From: an uncultured Selenomonadales bacterium
GTDB taxonomy: Bacteria > Bacillota > Negativicutes > Selenomonadales > Selenomonadaceae
Assembly (NCBI GenBank): GCA_937877545.1
Contig: CALFJE010000131.1
Coordinates: 1-5,558, forward strand
Reading direction: 5' to 3'
DNA: 5,558 nucleotides
Shown: positions 1 through 3,400 of the stretch, in pieces
How the letters are laid out: each line of letters starts with the position of its first letter
Position numbering within the stretch: position 1 is the first letter of the stretch
Made by a program: the position numbers and the translations under genes
The notes under the pieces: model-generated
Seen by the model: only the letters and a program-made list of their open reading frames with translations
The model's database searches: none
Told to the model about the DNA's origin: nothing

Positions 1-338
1 TCCTCGGCGGCGCGGGCAACGATAAGCTTTACGGCTACACAGGCAACGATACGCTGATTGGCGGCGCAGGTAATGATTCGCTCTGGGGTCAAGCAGGCGC
101 GGATACTTTCGTCTATAACAGCGGCGACGGCAAAGATATGATTTTCGGCTTCGACGATTCGGACATGCTTCAGATAACGGGCAACTGGACAGCTTCCTAC
201 TACAGCGGGAGCGGTCGCGTCGGCTTTAAGGTCGGCAACACCTACAGCGCGATTATCCTCGACAGCCCCACGGCGTCGACTTTCAACATAAACGGCGACA
301 GCTACGTTATCAGCGGCAACACTCTTGTAAAAAAATAA
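1..338 (+). CDS. C-terminal end of an RTX-type calcium-binding secreted protein (5' end outside window)
   Basis: The frame is open from the window edge (first full codon at base 3) to TAA at 336-338, giving 111 residues of the C-terminus. Seen: about three glycine/aspartate nonapeptides of the GGxGNDxLxG type (LGGAGNDKLYG, then GNDTLIGGAGNDSLWG), followed by the cap signature GADTFVYNSGDGKD and IFGFDDSDMLQI, then about 65 residues of beta-rich sequence ending STFNINGDSYVISGNTLVKK. Established: GGxGxD repeats bind Ca2+ and fold into a parallel beta-roll after export, usually through a type I secretion system that reads a C-terminal signal. Inference: the tail after the last repeat contains that signal. 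The Met codon at 138 lies inside the repeat-cap junction and is not a credible start. The catalytic or adhesive part of the protein, if any, is upstream and cannot be seen. It is probably a paralogue of the next gene, since repeats and cap share the same consensus. Confidence 0.9.
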   Translation, partial: LGGAGNDKLYGYTGNDTLIGGAGNDSLWGQAGADTFVYNSGDGKDMIFGFDDSDMLQITGNWTASYYSGSGRVGFKVGNTYSAIILDSPTASTFNINGDSYVISGNTLVKK

Positions 339-384
339 ATTCCTCCATTGAACGTTAAAATTGCATAAAAAATTTTTAAAAATA

Positions 385-413
385 TTGTCTTAAACTGTCG
401 ACTAATCTATAAT
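385..413 (+). promoter_or_regulatory. Sigma-70-type promoter for the giant RTX gene
   Basis: TTGTCT at 385-390 and a perfect TATAAT at 408-413 are separated by 17 bases, the optimal spacing. The predicted transcription start is near 420, leaving a leader of about 40 bases before the ATG at 461. Directly upstream, about 361-383 is almost pure A/T in runs (AAAAAATTTTTAAAAAT), placed where an UP element would contact the RNA polymerase alpha subunit. The -35 box matches the consensus at four of six positions. This makes the giant gene independently transcribed rather than dependent on read-through from the upstream gene. Confidence 0.75.
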
Positions 414-435
414 GCCGCCGACAGTGTTTTTTTTT
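394..435 (+). terminator. Possible intrinsic terminator of the upstream RTX gene, overlapping the next promoter
   Basis: ACTGTCG (394-400) pairs with CGACAGT (419-425), a seven-base-pair stem with an 18-base loop. After one G comes a run of nine T (427-435). The stem plus U-tract is the form of a Rho-independent terminator and is the only candidate between the two genes. The long loop makes it weaker than a typical one. The loop contains the TATAAT box and the right arm includes the expected start site of the downstream transcript, so RNA started at the promoter cannot form the hairpin. The dyad could instead be an operator. Confidence 0.45.
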
Positions 436-444
436 ACGCGGACG

Positions 445-451
445 AAAGGAG
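445..451 (+). promoter_or_regulatory. Ribosome binding site AAAGGAG
   Basis: AAAGGAG ends nine bases before the ATG at 461 and fits the anti-Shine-Dalgarno sequence well. Reading the same frame upstream meets TAA at 410-412 with no other ATG in between, so this site fixes the start of the giant gene at 461. Confidence 0.85.
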
Positions 452-460
452 CAAATCTTT

Positions 461-3400
461 ATGGCAACAAACAAGACGCCCAATACAATTTTTTCGGGCA
501 CGGACGGTGATGATTATCTGCAAAACAATCCGTCAGGCGAAAACGTCACAATCGTGGGCGGCGCAGGCGACGATTCGATTCGCAACTACGGCGATTATTC
601 AACCGTCCTGGGCGGCGACGGTGACGATACCATTTACAACGGCGGCTCCAACGTCAGCGTAGACGCGGGCATAGGCAATGATTCAATTTCCGTCAATCCA
701 TACAGCACAGGCAACGATACCGTTACCCCGGAAAATGTCACTGTGAGCGCGGGCGACGGTGACGATACTGTTTATAACGGTGTCTCCAACGTCACGATAG
801 AAGGCGGCACGGGCAATGACCGCATTTCCGTCAGAGGCAACGGCAATGTCTTTGTCGACATGGGGGCAGATAATGACTACCTGGAAAATACCGCTCAGAA
901 CGTGACAATAGTTAGCGGCGAGGGTGACGATACCGTTTACAATGAAGGCGTTAATGTCACGATAGAAGGCGGCACGGGCAATGACCGTGTCTCCGTCAGA
1001 GGCAACGGCAATGTCTTTGTCGACGCGGGCGCGGGCGAAGACTACCTTGACAACAGTGCTCCAAATGTCACGCTCGACGGCGGCGAGGATAACGACATCC
1101 TCATTAACTACAGCTATATCGATTCGGTCTCAATGTCGGGCGGCGACGGCAACGACTCAATCACCGTTTACTCCGGCAGCAGACATATAACGGTCAACGC
1201 GGGCGCAGGCAACGATTCAGTCAAAAACAACGGCGATAACGCCTCAATCCTCGGCGGCGCAGATAACGATACCATTACCAACAGCGGCTCCAACGTTACG
1301 ATTGAGGCGGGCGCAGGCAACGATTCAGTCAAAAACAACGGCGATAACGCCTCAATCCTCGGCGGCGCAGATAACGATACCATTACCAACAGCGGCTCCA
1401 ATGTTACGATTGAAGCTGGCGCAGGTAACGATTCGATTTATCTTTACAGCAACGCCGATTCTGTTTCGGCGGACGGCGGCGACGGCTCCGACACAATCAC
1501 CAACTTCAGCGACAATGCCACGCTCACGGGCGGCAACGATAACGACTTCCTCGAAAATAACGGCAACAACGTCCTGCTTGACGGCGGCGAAGGCGACGAC
1601 TCTATCGACAACGACGGCGATAACGTCACGATAAGCGGCGGCACAGGCAACGATACCGTTATCAACGGCAGAGATGTCGACCTTGAAACCAAAACCTATC
1701 ATCCTGCCGATAATGTTTCGATAAACGGCGGAGACGGCGACGATCTGATTATCAATGGCTATGGAGACAATGTAACCCTCGGCGGCGGCGAAGGCAATGA
1801 CACCCTCACGGGCAACGACCGCAATGCAGAGCTTTTCGTCTACGAGAGCGGCAATGACGTTATCACCAACTACAGCGGCGAGGACACGATTCAGCTTGCG
1901 GCAGGCAATTTCGACAGCTACACCATAGACAACAACGACGTTATCCTCACAATCGGCGAGGGCACTTTGACGCTCAAGGACATGAAAGGGCGCACCGTCA
2001 CCTTCACCGACGCGACGGGCGCAACCTCCAAGAAAAATTTCGGTTCGGGCTACACCGCGTTTGAAGTTATCCAAAATCTGGTTCAAGCGTGGAATGCGAC
2101 TTTTTTCACCGACGCCGACCGCTTAAAGCTCGACGAGGCAATTCGGCACAGTTCGCACTTCAACTCCATTAAAGAGGTTATCGACAACATGATTGCCGAC
2201 TGCGCGGCGGCGGGCGACGCCGAAACTTTCCTGCGCGAAAAATGCGGCATTATCCTCTACAACACCGACACCGGCGCGATTGACGGTTGGGACGCAGGCA
2301 ACGATTCCGTTCGGATAGGAACAGAAATTATCGGCGAAGACCTTTCCACTTTGAAACACGTTCCAAACTATTACGATTTTACGTTCACGACCAAGCAGGG
2401 CGTCACGATTCATATCACCTTGCCGACAGATTATTTCCTCGACGATGACAGCAAGAAAGTCCTCGACGGGCTCTACAGCTGGTGGGCTGACGCGTCTCTC
2501 GACCTGGTGGAGCAAACTTACGGCTTCGCTTTCGGCTCCGACAAGGAAATTGAATTCACTCTGGTTAAGGAGGCAAGCTACTGGGGCAATACTAAGACCG
2601 TCCCCGACAACCCGAATAAAAACATAGTCACCATAAACATGGATTCGGATAAGACAAACTTTGCCGCCCCCGACGATTACAACGGCAGCTTTGTTGACAG
2701 GTGTATTGCTCACGAATTCACGCACGTGGCGCAAAATTTCTTCATGGGGCATTTTCCGCAATTCGTTGAGGAAGGGCTTGCCGAATTGACGCACGGCATA
2801 GACGACGAACGCACCACCTTAATCGGGGCTTTGGCGGGCGACGCCGACAGCTTGACCACTTACCTCAACTTGGACGACAGCGGCACGGGCGATTCCGAAT
2901 ACTACGCGGCGGGCTACATGTTCTATCGCTACCTCGCCAAGCAGACCGCCGACGCTTACGACGCGGAATTTCCCTACGCTTGGAAGGACGATATTAAAAT
3001 CACCGACACCGTCAACGCCGCCTTTTTGACGGGCAAAGGCTCCAATCAGACGCTCCTGGGCAACGCAAGCAATGATACCTTTACCGCTTACGGCGAATCC
3101 GCGCAGGTTTTCGGCGAGGACGGCGACGATTACATTTACAGCGGCGGCTCCAATTCGACGCTATCGGCGGGCAAAGGCAATGACACCCTCAAGGCTTACG
3201 GCGACGGAGCGCATATTTACGGCGAAGACGGCGACGATTCAATCATAAGCGGCGGCTCAAGCGCGACGGTCACGGCGGGCGACGGCAACGATACCATTTT
3301 AAACAGCGGCTCCAACGTTTCGATAAGCGGCAACGCGGGCGACGACCTAATCAGCTTGGGCTCCGACGCCGTCAACAATTTGCTCCTGTTCAATCCGGGC

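Larger units (their letters stand above)
494..1828 (+). repeat. Beta-roll repeat block 1 (residues 12-456)
   Basis: About 24 imperfect units with a dominant period of 18 residues (54 bases). The typical unit is GGxGNDTIxN followed by SGSNVTIE: one GGxGxD-like calcium loop, a short strand, an asparagine/serine/glycine turn (NSGxN), and a second short strand. Some units are 17-19 residues, and several carry SVRGNGNVFV or similar variants. Established: a GGxGxD loop with an alternating hydrophobic strand is the signature of the RTX parallel beta-roll. Inference: each 18-residue unit is one turn, with calcium mainly on one face. The block has no cysteine and is strongly acidic. Two subregions are recent tandem duplications, listed separately. 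Confidence 0.85.

Noticed and set aside
138..338. A separate small gene starting at ATG 138
   Set aside because: The same frame is open upstream and encodes RTX repeats leading directly into this segment; no ribosome binding site precedes the ATG, which is an internal methionine.
461..520. N-terminal Sec signal peptide
   Set aside because: The first residues (MATNKTPNTIFSGTDGDD) lack a hydrophobic core; repeats begin at once, which fits type I secretion instead.
1199..1414. CRISPR-like array from regularly spaced repeats
   Set aside because: Repeats are contiguous, in frame, encode beta-roll turns and have no unique spacers or palindromic repeat unit.
1352..2086. Long antisense open frame opposite repeat block 1 and cap 1
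   Set aside because: Absence of stops follows from the codon use of the repeats on the other strand; no domain or start signal is visible.
2123..2794. Antisense open frame opposite the protease domain
   Set aside because: The plus strand here encodes a coherent HExxH domain in the continuous giant frame; the antisense product resembles nothing I recognise.
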